Of a stretch of DNA of 64,000 bases, positions 31,177-42,760 are shown in pieces. The position numbers and the translations under genes are program-made. Below the pieces are notes generated by a model. It worked only from the letters and a program-made list of their open reading frames with translations, searched no databases and was not told the origin of the DNA. The stretch's first letter is position 1, and each line of letters opens with the position of its first letter. Source of the DNA: Tetracentron sinense (lineage: Eukaryota; Streptophyta; Magnoliopsida; Trochodendrales; Trochodendraceae); assembly GCA_015143295.1 (NCBI GenBank), contig CM026570.1, positions 27,101,250-27,165,249 on the forward strand, in the 5' to 3' direction.

Positions 31177-34100
31177 TCATTCAATTAATTCTGGGTACTT
31201 TGCTTTGACTTCGGCTTCACGCTCCCATGTAGCTTCTTCCCGAGCATGGTGTTGCCATTGCACAAGAACCAATGAGATTGTCTTGTTGCGAAGCACCTGA
31301 TCTCTTCGATCCAAAATCTGAACCGGCTTTTCAATCAAGGTGAGGTCCTCTCGAATCTCCAACTGTTCCAAGTCTATGACATGCGAAGGATCCGCAATGT
31401 ACTTCCGAAGCATAGACACATGGAAGACGTTGTGAACTGCTGCCATGTGAGGTGGGAGAGCTACCCGGTAAGCAACCTCGCCAACTCGTGTGATAATCTC
31501 AAAAGGCCCAACATACCGAGGACTGAGCTTGCCTCGCTTTCCAAATCTCATGATCCATTTGCTAGGAGATACTTTCACAAAAACTTGATCCCCTACTTGA
31601 AATTCCAAGTCCCTACGGCGCGTGTCCGCATAACTTTTCTGGCGATCTTGAGCGGCTTTCAATCGATCCCGAATGATCTTAACTGTGCCTGCAGTTTGCT
31701 CAATCAACTCCGGACCAAGTACTTTCCTTTCTCCTACCTCATCCCAATAGAGATGAGACCTACAACTTCACCCATACAAGGCCTCAAATGGTGCCATTTG
31801 GATACTTGCCTGATAGCTGTTATTATAGGCGAATTCAACCAAAGGCAAGTGCTCTTCCCAACTGCCTTTGAAATCCAACATACAAGCCCGAAGCATGTCT
31901 TCAATGACTTGGTTCACTCTCTCGGTTTGTCCATCCGTCTGTGGATGAAAAGCGGTGCTGAAATCAAGTCGGGAACCCATAGCCTCCTGGAAGCTTTTCC
32001 AGAATCGTGATGTGAATCTTGGATCCCAATCTGACACAATACTAACGGGCACTCCGTGTAACCTCACCACTTCCTTGATGTACAAAGCGGCTAACTGACT
32101 AGAGTTGAAAGTAGTTCGATAAGGTAAGAAGTGAGCGGACTTCGTCAAACGATCCACTACTACCCATATCACATCTGAGCCCCTTGCCGTCTTTGGCAAG
32201 CCAACTATGAAATCCATGGATATGTTCTCCCATTTCCACTCGAGAATCGGAAGGGACTGTAATAGACCTGCTGGCCGCATGGGTTCTGCTTTTACCTGTT
32301 GACACACCAAGCACCGTGCCATATATTCCGCAACCTCCCTCTTCATATTCCGCCACCAAAAGTGACTCTTGAGGTTCCGGTACATCTTTGTACCCCCTGG
32401 ATGCACTGTGTACTTCGAACGGTGTGTTTCATCCAAAATCTCTGTTCGAAGATCTGCATTGGCTGGGATGCACAGCCTTCCCTTGAATGTGATAGCACCC
32501 CGACTAGTGAGAGAAAAGTGTTCACTACCCTTGGCAACTTCCTTGTCCCGAAAAGCCAACAATTCCGCATCTATGGCTTGATATTCTTGGATAAAATCTA
32601 TAATGTACGGCCGAACCGTAACATTTGCCAAGGTAGGACTACGGACAGAGTCATTCATACTGATGTCCAGATTTGCCAAGTCTTCAAGTAGCTTCCATTC
32701 CTGCACTAACATGCATGCTAATAACCCCGGAGGTCTTCTACTCAAAGCATCAGCCACTACATTTGCTTTACCCGGGTGGTATTGAATGGTACAATCATAG
32801 TCTTTCAAAAATTACATCCAACGCCGTTGCCTTAGATTCAATTCCTTTTGGGAAAAGAGGTACTTGAGGCTCTTGTGGTCCGTATACACATAGAATTCCA
32901 CCCCGTATAAGTAATGTCGCCAGATCTTGAGAGCAAACACGACTGCGGCAAGCTCTAAGTCGTGCGTGGGGGAATTCTTCTCATGCTCCTTCAATTGCCT
33001 TGATGCATAGGCAATGACTTTCTTGTGCTGCATGAGTACACACCCAAGTCCAACGTGTGAGGCATCACTATACACCTCATACCCATAAGGTCCAGATGGC
33101 ACAGTAAGGACAGGGGCTGTAGTAAGCCTCTTCTTCAGTTCCGTGAAACTGATCTCGCACTTATCACTCCCTACAAACTTGGCGTTCTTCCTTGTCAGGT
33201 AAGTGAGCGGTGCTGCAAGGCTAGAGAAACCCTCTACGAATCTCCTGTAGTAGCCTGCCAACCCAAGAAAGCTGCGTATCTCGGTAACACTCTTGGGCCT
33301 CGCCCAACTCATAACTGCTTCGATCTTCTTTGGATCTACCGAGATACCTTCGGCAGAAACAACGTGGCCTAGGAATGCCACCTCTTCCAACCAAAACTCA
33401 CACTTGCTAAGTTTGGCGTATAGCTTGTGCTCTCTTAGCATTTCCAAAGCAAGGCGTAGGTCGCGTGTGTGATCTTCCCGTGTCTGGGAATAGACCAAAA
33501 TGTCATCAACAAATACAATCACGCACCTATCAAGATATGGCTGGAACAGCCGGTTCATCAAATCCATAAAGGCTGCCAGCGCGTTCGTGAGTCCAAAAGG
33601 CATCACCAAGAACTCGTAGTGTCCATACCGAGTCCTGAAAGCAGTTTTGGGAACATCTTCCACCTTAATCTTCAACTGGTGATAACCCGATCGAAGGTCT
33701 ATCTTCGAGAAAAATCTCGCTCCCTTCAACTGATCGAACAAGTCATCAATCCTAGGCAAGGGATACCTATCCTTTATAGTGAGTTTGTTCAATTGCCTGT
33801 AATCGACGCACATCCGCATCAAGCCATCTTTCTTCTTAACAAACAACACCGGGGCACCCCACGGTGAGACACTTGGTCGAATGAAACCAAGACCTTGTAA
33901 TTCTTCCAACTGGGTCTTTAACTCTTTGAGTTCAATAGGGGCCATTCTATAAGGAGCCCTGAAAACAGGAGCTGTGCCTGGTGCAAGCTCGATCACAAAC
34001 TCAATCTCCCTGTCTGGAGGCAATCCTGGCAACTCCTCTGGAAATACATCCAGGAACTCACTCACAACTGGAATAGTCGATGAGTCCTTTGCCTCGGGGT

Positions 34101-34502
34101 TAGCTAAGCTCAACGCCGCAAAACGAGCAATATATCTACTTTTCAACCCACGAAAGTGGAATGGTTTTCCTTCTACTGGCTTGAAGAGTACCATTTTCTC
34201 AAAGCAAGCTACATGCCCATGATGTGCTGCTAACCAATCCATTCCCAATATAACATCAAAGTCTTGGAATCCAAGGACGATGAGATCAACCGCCAACTCG
34301 TGGCTTCCAACTTGGACCACACTATTTCTATACACTTTATCTGCCAATACTGTTTTGCTGAGAGGAGTCGAAATGGCTAACTCCGGTTCTAGCTGTCTAG
34401 GCTCCTCAGAAAAACCTTCTGAAAAACTCGGCGAGACAAACGAATGAGTAGACTCGGTATCAATCAACACTCGAGCCAAACACTCATTGACTAGTAGGGT
34501 TC
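31177..34502 (-). pseudogene. pol of element B, one frame with two nonsense codons
   Basis: Minus-strand pol begins at the intron acceptor ([18 protein letters not shown]). The protease motif is [10 protein letters not shown], with the catalytic glycine changed to E (GGG to GAG). RT is intact, with [25 protein letters not shown] and FVDDILVYS near 33500. RNase H ([13 protein letters not shown]) is intact. Stops lie at 32812-32814 (AAA to TAA) just after RNase H and 31768-31770 (CGA to TGA) in the integrase. Integrase shows [29 protein letters not shown]. The C-terminus has YVGPFEIITR and the chromodomain end WQHHAREEATWERE, ending near 31177. No frameshift exists in pol, so only point changes separate it from an open frame. 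Confidence 0.9.
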
Positions 34503-34650
34503 CTGAAATTTTAGCTAGCTAAGTCAATCCATGCATCAACAACGTATACATATAGGTATGTGTACATATATAACATGCCAAGTACGTACACAATCAATTA
34601 ATACTTAACAGTTTAATTTACGGAAAATTAAATAAGCTACAACTGCGTAC
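34503..34650 (-). other. Predicted gag-pol intron of element B (148 bp)
   Basis: On the minus strand it starts CAAG|GTACGCAG and ends ATTTCAG|GAACCC, the same borders and phase as in A. Unspliced, the frame ends at TAG four codons after CAA. The 3' third, including TTGACTTAGCTAGCTAAAAT, is almost identical in A and B, although the 5' part has diverged. Confidence 0.7.
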
Positions 34651-35852
34651 CTTGCACTACATCGTCAGATGCAAGTGCATCACCCTCTGTTAAGGCAAAA
34701 ACTCGCCCCTGGTTCGCTTGGCGAGACTGAGGTGTAGACCGGGTAGTCTGAGATGACGCCTGATATGATCCTGCTGGGCGTGCTGGTGGCCTAATCCCTT
34801 GAGACTGGCCTGGTAAATGCCGACTGGGGCAATCCCCTGATCATATGGCCCTGGCAACCACAATGAAAGCATCCACCCGATGCTCTTCGGCAATCTCCTG
34901 CCGGGTGCCTTCGGTCGCATAAAGTGCAGACCTCGTGTGTATAAGTCGGAGGGGCCGGAAGAGCCTGAGGTCGCGGTGCCCGAGGCACATACTGCCGTGG
35001 AGCTGGAGGCGCATAAGATGGCCTCATCGGTGGTGCTGGCCACGCATACTGATAAGGGCCGGTATGAGCCTGCCTCTCTAGAGGTGCTGAACTACTGGAT
35101 TGGCCTCTCGTCAATTCCCTCTTTTTGGACACCGCCTCAGAGTTGGTCTCAACCAACAAGGCTTTATCCACCACTTCAGCGTAAGTGGCGTGACTAAAGA
35201 CCGATACTTTCTCCATGATGACATCCTTGAGTCCTTGCTCAAACCTCCTCGCCTTCATTGCCTCGGTGGCAATCACATGCGTCGCGAAGCGTGATAGCTC
35301 CGAGAACTTGGCCTCATAAGCGGCCACAGACATCGAACCTTGCTCAAGGTTGATGAATTCTCTCTCTTTCTTTTCCCGTGCTCCAATCGGAAAATACTTC
35401 TTGTAAAAAGTATCTTTGAACTCCTCCCAAGTCCAAGGTTGACCCTGCATGGTCAAATCTCGCGTCCTCAATGCGGACAACCACCAATGGTGGGCTTCAC
35501 CTTCTAGCATGAAAACTGCCCATGCTACTCTATCCTCCTCTGTAGGCGAGAGGACCGCAAAGATCTTCTCCATCTGGAGGATCCATGCCTCCTCAGCAAG
35601 AGGGTCCACACTCCCATGGAAGGGTGGAGGCCTCAATCTCCTGAATGCCTCAACTCCAGCGGTACGATGTACTGGAGCTGCGGGCGGTGGAGTAGGTGCC
35701 CCTGATGATGGTATAGCCTGCCGAGCCGCCAGTATGGCGAGTGTCTCAGCAATAGAGCCTAAGACCTGAGAGAGGTCCGGCTGCTCATCCTCATCTCTGG
35801 AAGAAGATGAAGCTCTGGCGTGTGGTCCACGACCCCGTGTGTTCCGTCTCAT
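34651..35852 (-). pseudogene. gag of element B (capsid and zinc knuckle), frameshifted near the end
   Basis: Starts at ATG 35850-35852 (MRRNTRGRGPHARASSSSRD). The capsid is open through AWILQMEKIFAVLSPTEEDR, EEFKDTFYKKYFPIG and EFINLEQGSMSVAAYEAKFS for more than 300 codons. In the zinc knuckle (CFHCGCQGHMIRG) an extra base shifts the frame before the last cysteine, so the CCHC box is lost. The original tail (EGDALASDDVVQ) remains readable in the next frame up to the intron donor. The proline-rich spacer is shorter than in A. Confidence 0.85.
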
Positions 35853-36196
35853 GACTAAAGTCCTAAGAATAATAACACCACCTGAGTCTAACTTGAAACC
35901 ACAGTTTATTTCAATGTCATTTCACAATAATTCAATTTGTATTAGTTGTATAATACTAATATACATCACATCAAGTCATCAGAGTATTCATCACATTATA
36001 CTTATACTTTGGTGTTCTGGCGTACCTAGGACCGTACTTGGTTAAAGCAACCATTTTAGACTAAGACTAAAGTTTAGTCTTAAACTTGGAACCAGACTCG
36101 TTCCCGACTCACTTCCTTCCTAACTTGTTTCCTAACATATGCTCTTGTCAAGCCGTGGTATAAGATTCTAAGTGACCCTAGAGACCTAAAGCCTAG

Positions 36197-36208
36197 GCTT
36201 TGATACCA
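36197..36208 (-). other. Primer-binding site of element B (initiator tRNA-Met, one mismatch)
   Basis: On the minus strand TGGTATCAAAGC follows the 5' LTR by four bases. Element A and the consensus have TGGTATCAGAGC, so one G has become A. Confidence 0.85.
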
Positions 36209-36511
36209 CTTCAGTCGCGACCCAAAACCCACCCTAGGAGTTAGAGTGAACTTTGGACGACTAATCATGGCTTACATGACTTGCTTGACAAACCAACCTG
36301 CAAAAACCCACGGAGCATATACAATAGAGGATATAAACAGCGGAAACATATTTTAACATAGCACAGCGGAAGTCTAAACAAACCTCTATGTATATACAAA
36401 TCCAAGTTTACACAAAAGAATCCAAAAGAAAGTACGGACAGACCCGCCAAAATACATGAATGTATATCTCTCATCTCACCCACAGCTAATCCACTCAAAA
36501 TCTAACACCAC

Positions 36512-36631
36512 CTACTGATAACCCTCTACGGGAGGTTCCTCCAAAGGCTCCTCGACGTACTCCTCTTCCACCCATGGACCAGGAGCACAAACATCAAATG
36601 GAGCAGCAGTTCCCTCAGAACCTGCCGACAT
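36512..36631 (-). CDS. LTR-embedded acidic short ORF (39 aa), 5' LTR of B
   Basis: The 40-codon frame is the same as in the 3' LTR of B, with the core FDVCAPGPWVEEEYVEEP; one residue differs (PVEGYQ against PIEGYQ). It is open from ATG to TAG. Confidence 0.5.
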   Translation of the reverse strand: MSAGSEGTAAPFDVCAPGPWVEEEYVEEPLEEPPVEGYQ

Positions 36632-38096
36632 AAGAAGTACGGCTGAGCATGGAATACTCAGCGGATACTAAATACTAACCAAGAGTCATAGTATACAGAT
36701 AGCATACATAAAGTAGGAAACAAATTTCATATATAGAACAGGAACAATTTATATCATACAAGGAAGTAAAGCAATTTATAATCATGCTTGTATTTCGTAG
36801 AAAGCCGATAAAACCTCTTGAAAACATCGTGCACTTGACTTGGCTTGAAATATCTTTTCGTACTTGAAAGCTTGTCGTGTTTGTCTTACTTGATCTTGTC
36901 GAGCATGTCGTACGTGTCATTTCATGCATGTCATGCGTGCTTGCTTGTGATCATGTAACTTGTGAGATACACTTGTGAGATATCCTTGTGAGATGCGCTT
37001 GAGAGATGCCTTGAGAGGGAAGGGAGACCCTTCTTTATGCCATGCACTTGCGAGGGAAGGGAGACCCTTCTTCATGATATGTATGTACTTGCGAGGGAAG
37101 GGAGGCCCTTCTTCATGATATGCACTTGTGAGTGAGGGGAGACCCCTCATGGAATGTTGGTTCTTGTTTTCTTGTGAAAAGCGAGGTAAAACATATCGTA
37201 GGATATGTCCCACCTCTAACCATGTTCTTGAAAACCTCGATAAATCATGTCATGCATGCCGTGTTCGTGGGAACCGTGTACATACTTGCATTTAAATTTA
37301 AAGATGACATTTGGGTAATTTCACAACACATATAACATCAATGATTGAGCAATGTAATATTCATATCATTTAGGGAAAGTAAGAAAACACACTATCATAG
37401 GCCCTAGCAATATCCATAATTTATTAGGCATGCATTTCCTAATTTACAACTCACTTTATTCACCTTGGCATTTCATCAAACATGGTGTGTTCATTATTCA
37501 TTATTCTTTTAAACCTAAATCATGCTTTTCTAGGTAGGTTATGCTCACATCACACTTGTATGTTCATTATTAGTACAATGCCCTTTCCCATTCATTCATC
37601 ACCTCATCCACACGGCATCCATTCGCCAACATCCACCTCCATTCACCATTCATACCCCCAATCTCATAACACATGTATAAGTGAAGGAAAACAAGAAGAA
37701 AATAAAGGAAAAGAGAAGCTATAACTAGGAGGGCTAGTAAGAAGTACCGACCTTGATCAAGTGAGGAAGAAATCCCCTTCCAAAAACAACCGTGAGGAAG
37801 AAATCCCCTTCCAAAAACAACCGTGAGTTGCTGCCCTAGCTTGAGGAGATGCTCCTCACGAGTTTGTGCCTTGATCTTGAAGAAAAATGGGCTTGAGTGG
37901 AGTGTGGGTTCACAAACCCCTTGATTTCTCTCCAAAATGGAAACCCTAGGTTGGAATCGCCTTCTCCCCTTTCTCCTATTCTCTCAAACTCTCTAAGTGT
38001 CGAATGATGCCCTAAAGGCTCGGGTTAAACTCTTAAGGTAAGAGTAAACCGACCAAAAGACCATAATACCTTTACTGAAATTTCTGTAAAAACGCG

Positions 38097-38487
38097 AGTA
38101 CTGAACACGTTGAGCTGTGAATAGTGCCAAACACGTTGTGCTGTGAACAGTGCTGAACACGTTGTGCTGTGAACAGTGCCAAACACGTTGTGCTGTGAAT
38201 AGTACCAAACACGTTGTGCTGTGAATAGTGCCGAACACGTTGTGCTGTGAACAGTGCCAAACACGTTGTGCTGTGAACAGTGGTGAACACGTTGTGCTGT
38301 GAACAGTGCTGAACACGTTGTGCTGTGAACAGTGCCAAACACGTTGTGCTGTGAATAGTACTGAACACGTTGTGTTGTGAACAGTGCCAAACATGTTGTG
38401 CTGTGAACAGTGCCAAACACGTTGTGCTGTGAATAGTGCTGAACACGTTATGCTGTGAACAGTGCCAAACACGTTGTGCTGTGAAGG
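38097..38487. repeat. 26-bp minisatellite in the 5' LTR of B, about 15 copies
   Basis: Same unit as at 30299-30617. The copy number differs between the two LTRs of one element although they were identical at insertion, so the array has changed length since. Confidence 0.9.
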
Positions 38488-38928
38488 GTGCCGAACCCGT
38501 TGTCACGTTGTGTTGTGCATAGTGCTGAGCTCGTTGTCCGTTGTCTTATGTACAACGTACCCGTTGTGAGCTGTACAACGTACTCGTTGTTTGCTGTACA
38601 ACGCACACGTTGTCTGCTGTACGACGTACCCGTTGTCTGTTGCACAACGGATGCACAATGTACACGTTGTCAGAGCTAGAGCTACGTCCTTAGTGCCTTC
38701 CGAGCTACGATTGCCTACAGGTCCAGACTGTTTTGGCCATATCTTTTGACTCGTTCGTCCAATTTTGACGATTGAACTTGCGTTGGGTTTGTACTTCGAA
38801 AAGGAACATTTCTGCCATTTCGGAATTTCCAATTTCTTCCTTATTTATTAATTATACCTCTTTAAAGGCAAAATGGCAACGAAAGTGCCATGTATTAAGC
38901 ATGAAAAAGTCTGGGGCACTACACTAAG

Positions 38929-39590
38929 TTACTGGAATCGGCATCGGGGGTACATACACCCATCGGTTAATCGTCAGAACGTAAGCCGACGCACGCATAC
39001 AGTCTCAATTATCCTGCACAAAACCGATAAGAAAATAGAGGAAAGGATTACTCACTTTCCTTTTTTTTGTTCTTCTTTTATTTTTTATTCTTCATCAAAG
39101 ATGAGAGGAGAAGAAAGTCCAACCGAACGTGCCAAAAATTTGTAACCCGTAAAATTCGTTGAGTGTCAAATTACCTCAATTGTTGTATAGAGTTTATTAT
39201 TTTGTGTAGGGTATTATCCTTCCAATCTGAGTAAACCTGGATTGTTAATTACCTCCCCGATTTGGAAAAGAACCTCTGGTTAAGAAGAAGAATAAAAGAC
39301 AAATATTTGAATAAAGTATTTTTATTTATTCAAAGGGGTTGCCCGGATCCCATGTACGTGTTACAGGATACCTCATAGAGGTCTTTGAATTCAAAAAGAA
39401 AAAAAAGAAAGAGAGGTGACCATATTGGGGTTCACCTGATATTCTTCATTGATAGGAGATCCTTCTTCTTCCTCCTTGGTTGTTGTTTTTTCTGCCAAAG
39501 AAGGGAAAGCTCATTATGCTTTTTGCTTGGTATTCGTCCTTGATCGTTTCGTGCTTCGTGGGAGTTTCTTGTGAGAAACTCCTATAAGCA
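38929..39590. other. Unassigned DNA right of element B
   Basis: No gene is recognised. It includes GGAGTTTCTTGTGAGAAACTCC at 39561-39582, a perfect 8-bp stem with a 6-base loop just before the Tat-like LTR. Confidence 0.35.
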
Positions 39591-42330
39591 CCCGATTTTT
39601 ACACCCCTACCTTAACCAGGGTTAACACTATTAACCCTTATTATCCTCAGCTGAGCCTCAGTCAAATCTCAGCCTTAGTCAAATCCTAGGCAAACCCTAG
39701 GTCAAACCTGGTCAAACTTTATCCTAACCCTAAGCAAACCCTAAGTCAAACCTGAGCAAACCCTAAACCCTAAGTCTGACCCTAGGTGCACCCCAGTTAA
39801 ACCCTAGGACAAACCCGAACCCTAGGTAAACCCTGGTCAAACCCTAGTCAAGCCCTAAGCCTGACCCTAGGACAAACCCTAATCCTAGGTAAACCCTAGC
39901 CAAACTCCGGTCAAACCCTAGCCAAGCCCAAGGCCAAACCCTAGGACAAACCCTAACCCTAGTAAAACTTGGTCAAACCCTAATTCAGCCCTAAGGCCCA
40001 AAAAACCCTCAAAAATCAGACCTAGAACCCCTATAGGCCGAAATATGGGCCCATAAGCCTTTAGAACCCAGTACAGTGGGGCCCACTGCTTTATTTTGAA
40101 AATTCAAAATAATGACGGTAATAATTTTACCTGTCATTATTGAAAATAGCAAAATGAACAGTAATCCAGGCCAATTGTGTGAGGGTTTGGCCTGTTTTAG
40201 CATAAAATAGGAAATTGTAGTAATTTTATTACCGTCATTCTTGATTCAGGCTAAATCAGGAATGGCGGTAATAACTTTACCGTCATTTCTGGGTTTCTGG
40301 AAATTCGTAGCTGGCTCCCCCCTGCACTCCTCCAGCTCCTCTCTCTTGTGTTTTCCACGCCTAGATTAATCCTCAAGTTGACCCTAGGTCTGCCCCAACT
40401 CTATAAATAGTCCCCCCATTCCTTGGTTCAAAGGACTCCAAAAAAAAAAACCAGATGCCAAACTACTATTGGAATTCGGCCAGCCCTAGTTCTAGGTTCC
40501 TCAACCTCTTGCCTTCACCTGAGACCACTTCCAGGCACCTCTGAGACCACCCTCAGCCTGTCCTAGCCTCTCACCACCGTGCACAAACCCCTCCACCACT
40601 GTGGAGGTCGTAGCAACTAGGTAGCACTTCTATCTCTTGTTCCCCTTTTGTTAAAGCATTGTAAGGGACCCCTGGTCCTATTTCAAGGGTCCTCTATTTT
40701 TGTTCTCTCCCTTGTATAGTAGATGCAAAACCAAGGACAGGGGTCTACTACCTTCCTCATAGGTATGGGGAACCCCTTGAGGTTTCCAAGCTTGGCATCA
40801 ATGCCCCCTAGTGCACAGCACTCCCCTTAACCTTCTAGGGGTCCCTTATGCCATGAGGAAACCCCTGGAATGCTCTGGTGCAGCCCCCAGAGGGGAATAA
40901 TCGATTTTCTGTAAAACTTCAGGAATTGTGGTAAACTCAGTATTGTCATTTCTGATCCTCTGTGTTTCAATAGCTTTACACCCATTTGGGTAGGGACCTG
41001 GTCCATTCCAGGGCCATGGTTGGGCCCCCTGGTATTCCACTACTTGGCCTGGCCCTTCCAGGCTCAACCCTGTTGCTTAACCATGGTTACCATGGCCTAA
41101 ACCAGACCCTGTCCAGAATGGCGGTAGTCCATCTACCTCCATTTTGTTATTTCATGTGCAGCATGTTCAGGCCTACTTTGGGCCCACTCCAAACCATCTC
41201 CTGAGCCCACCAAAGGCCTAGGACCTTGCTGACACTTCTCTCTTCAATCCTATGGGTCCAGCACCCCTTAGGTTAACCCCTAACCCAACCTCCAAACCTG
41301 TAAACCACGGTAAAAAATGCTTCTGTAATGGCAGTAATCCATTTACCGCCATTATTGAACTTCTAATTTTTGGGCTTTTGCACAAGACTCAGACCTGGTA
41401 GGAGGCCATTCTAGGCCGTGCCATACTCTTTGGACCCACCCTGATTTGCCTAGACCTCTTAACCAGGGTTAACCTAAACCTAGTTAGTATTTAACCATAG
41501 TTAAGCAAGCCTTAATCATTGGAAAATTCTGAAAAAATACTGTAAAATTCCAAAATATTGCAAAGTATCCAAAATGTTCTGCTTTGGCCCTTTTGACCAA
41601 GGTTTGTAACCCTAACCATGGTTAACTCCCCTTTTGAATTTGATTAGCAATCTTAACCTCGGTTAAAACATCTTTGAAACTACCGGGCCTTATCTTACAG
41701 CCTACCGGGCCTCACCTTGGTTACCCTTAACTGTAGTTAGCAACCCTAACTACGGTTAGTTTGACCCTTAACCCCGATTAGCAAACTTAACCTCGGTTAA
41801 ATCAACCGTTGGCCTACCTGGCCTTTCTTTTAGTCTACCAGACTAAACCTTGGCCTACCGGGCCTAATACCTTGCACTTGACCAACCCGGTCAACCAAAC
41901 CCTAGTCTACTAGACTAGTCCATTAGCCACCCTCGGTGCACACACACACACCCACTAGCCTTGGCACGGGTTCATGTGCTAGAACTACACTCAATTTGAT
42001 CTCACTATTGTGAGTACGTAGGCAACCCAACCTGGGTTCGACCCTGTTAGCTTTTCTTTCTTAAATTAGTATTATCTTAAATACTTAGGCTTTTGAACAA
42101 AATCGACTTTAAATTGACTTACACCTAGCAAGTAGGGAACCATATTGAAAAATGGAAGTCTCGGGGTGCCTAACCCTTTCCCCGGACTTAACCGAACCTC
42201 TTACCTAGACCTCTACCGTAGACCAAGACCTTATCCACTACCAGGCGACTTATTCATTCTGAATGAATAGGTAGCGACTCTAACATACCTCCATCAGTAA
42301 AATCCCGTGCTCACAACTCCCTTTTTATAT
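39590..42330 (+). mobile_element. Tat/Ogre-like LTR
   Basis: From TATAAGCACCCGATTTTTAC the block carries degenerate CAAACCCTAGG runs, TTAACCATGGTTA palindromes and CGGTAA...TTACCG hairpins. It ends with the sequence order typical of plant Tat-type LTR 3' ends: GTGAGTACGTAGGCAACCC, TCTCGGGGTGCCTAACCC, GAATGAATAGGTAGCGACTC. No internal protein region follows, so it is a lone or truncated LTR. An inverted copy is at 7570-9840. The exact ends are uncertain. Confidence 0.55.
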
Positions 42331-42760
42331 CTTTTGGAGAGTCCTTTTTGGACTCCTCTTTGACTTCCTACTTTTGTGGAGGTCAAAAAGGTTCTCTCCT
42401 TTTAGAGAGAGTCATCTGTCATTTGATAGTTGGTTTCCCTTATCTTGGGGAAACCTGCTATGCATTGGAGTCCTCTTTTTTGAATGACTTCAAATTGAAT
42501 TATCTTTTTAGAGAATCCTGAGAGGATAAGGCTTCCCTTCAAAAGAGGAAAGAGTCTTATCTTCCAAGAAAATGGGAGAGATTACTCCCCCTTTCGAATG
42601 GGGTGTTATCTGGCACTCTATTATTGGAGGAAAAGAGAGGATCTCTATCTTGGGATGCCCTAAAGCTGACAGAGAATCCTTTTTTATCAGGGATTCTTTG
42701 CTACTTGGCAATCAGTATCTGACCGTCAACTGGGAAAGGACTGATCTTGGTCAGTCATGA
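42331..42760. other. Unassigned, no gene seen
   Basis: It contains short inverted words (GGAGAGTCC...GGACTCC, AAAAGGTTCTCTCCTTTT) but no gene features. A 62-codon open frame at 42572 has no recognisable motif. Confidence 0.35.

Larger units (their letters stand above)
28452..38923 (-). mobile_element. Full-length Tekay-type LTR retrotransposon, element B
   Basis: Element B is a 10472-bp chromovirus on the minus strand. The 5' LTR is 36213-38923 (2711 bp), the 3' LTR 28452-31074 (2623 bp). The duplication CTAAG is intact at 28447-28451 and 38924-38928. The LTRs start TGTAG and end GCGACT rather than the usual CA; both copies share this end. The internal order is as in A and the proteins are highly similar. 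It is inactive: gag has a frameshift at the zinc knuckle, the protease active site reads DTE instead of DTG, and pol has two nonsense codons. It is closer to intact than A. The 3' LTRs of A and B face each other across about 600 bp. Confidence 0.92.
36213..38923 (-). repeat. 5' LTR of element B
   Basis: On the minus strand it reads TGTAGTGCCCCAGACTTTTT to GGGTCGCGACT. It is 88 bp longer than the 3' LTR, mainly from about three extra 26-bp minisatellite units (38097-38487, about 15 copies) and a local duplication at 37780-37825. The 3' LTR has its own duplication of GAGCTACGTCCTTAGTGCC at 30820-30850. Confidence 0.9.
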
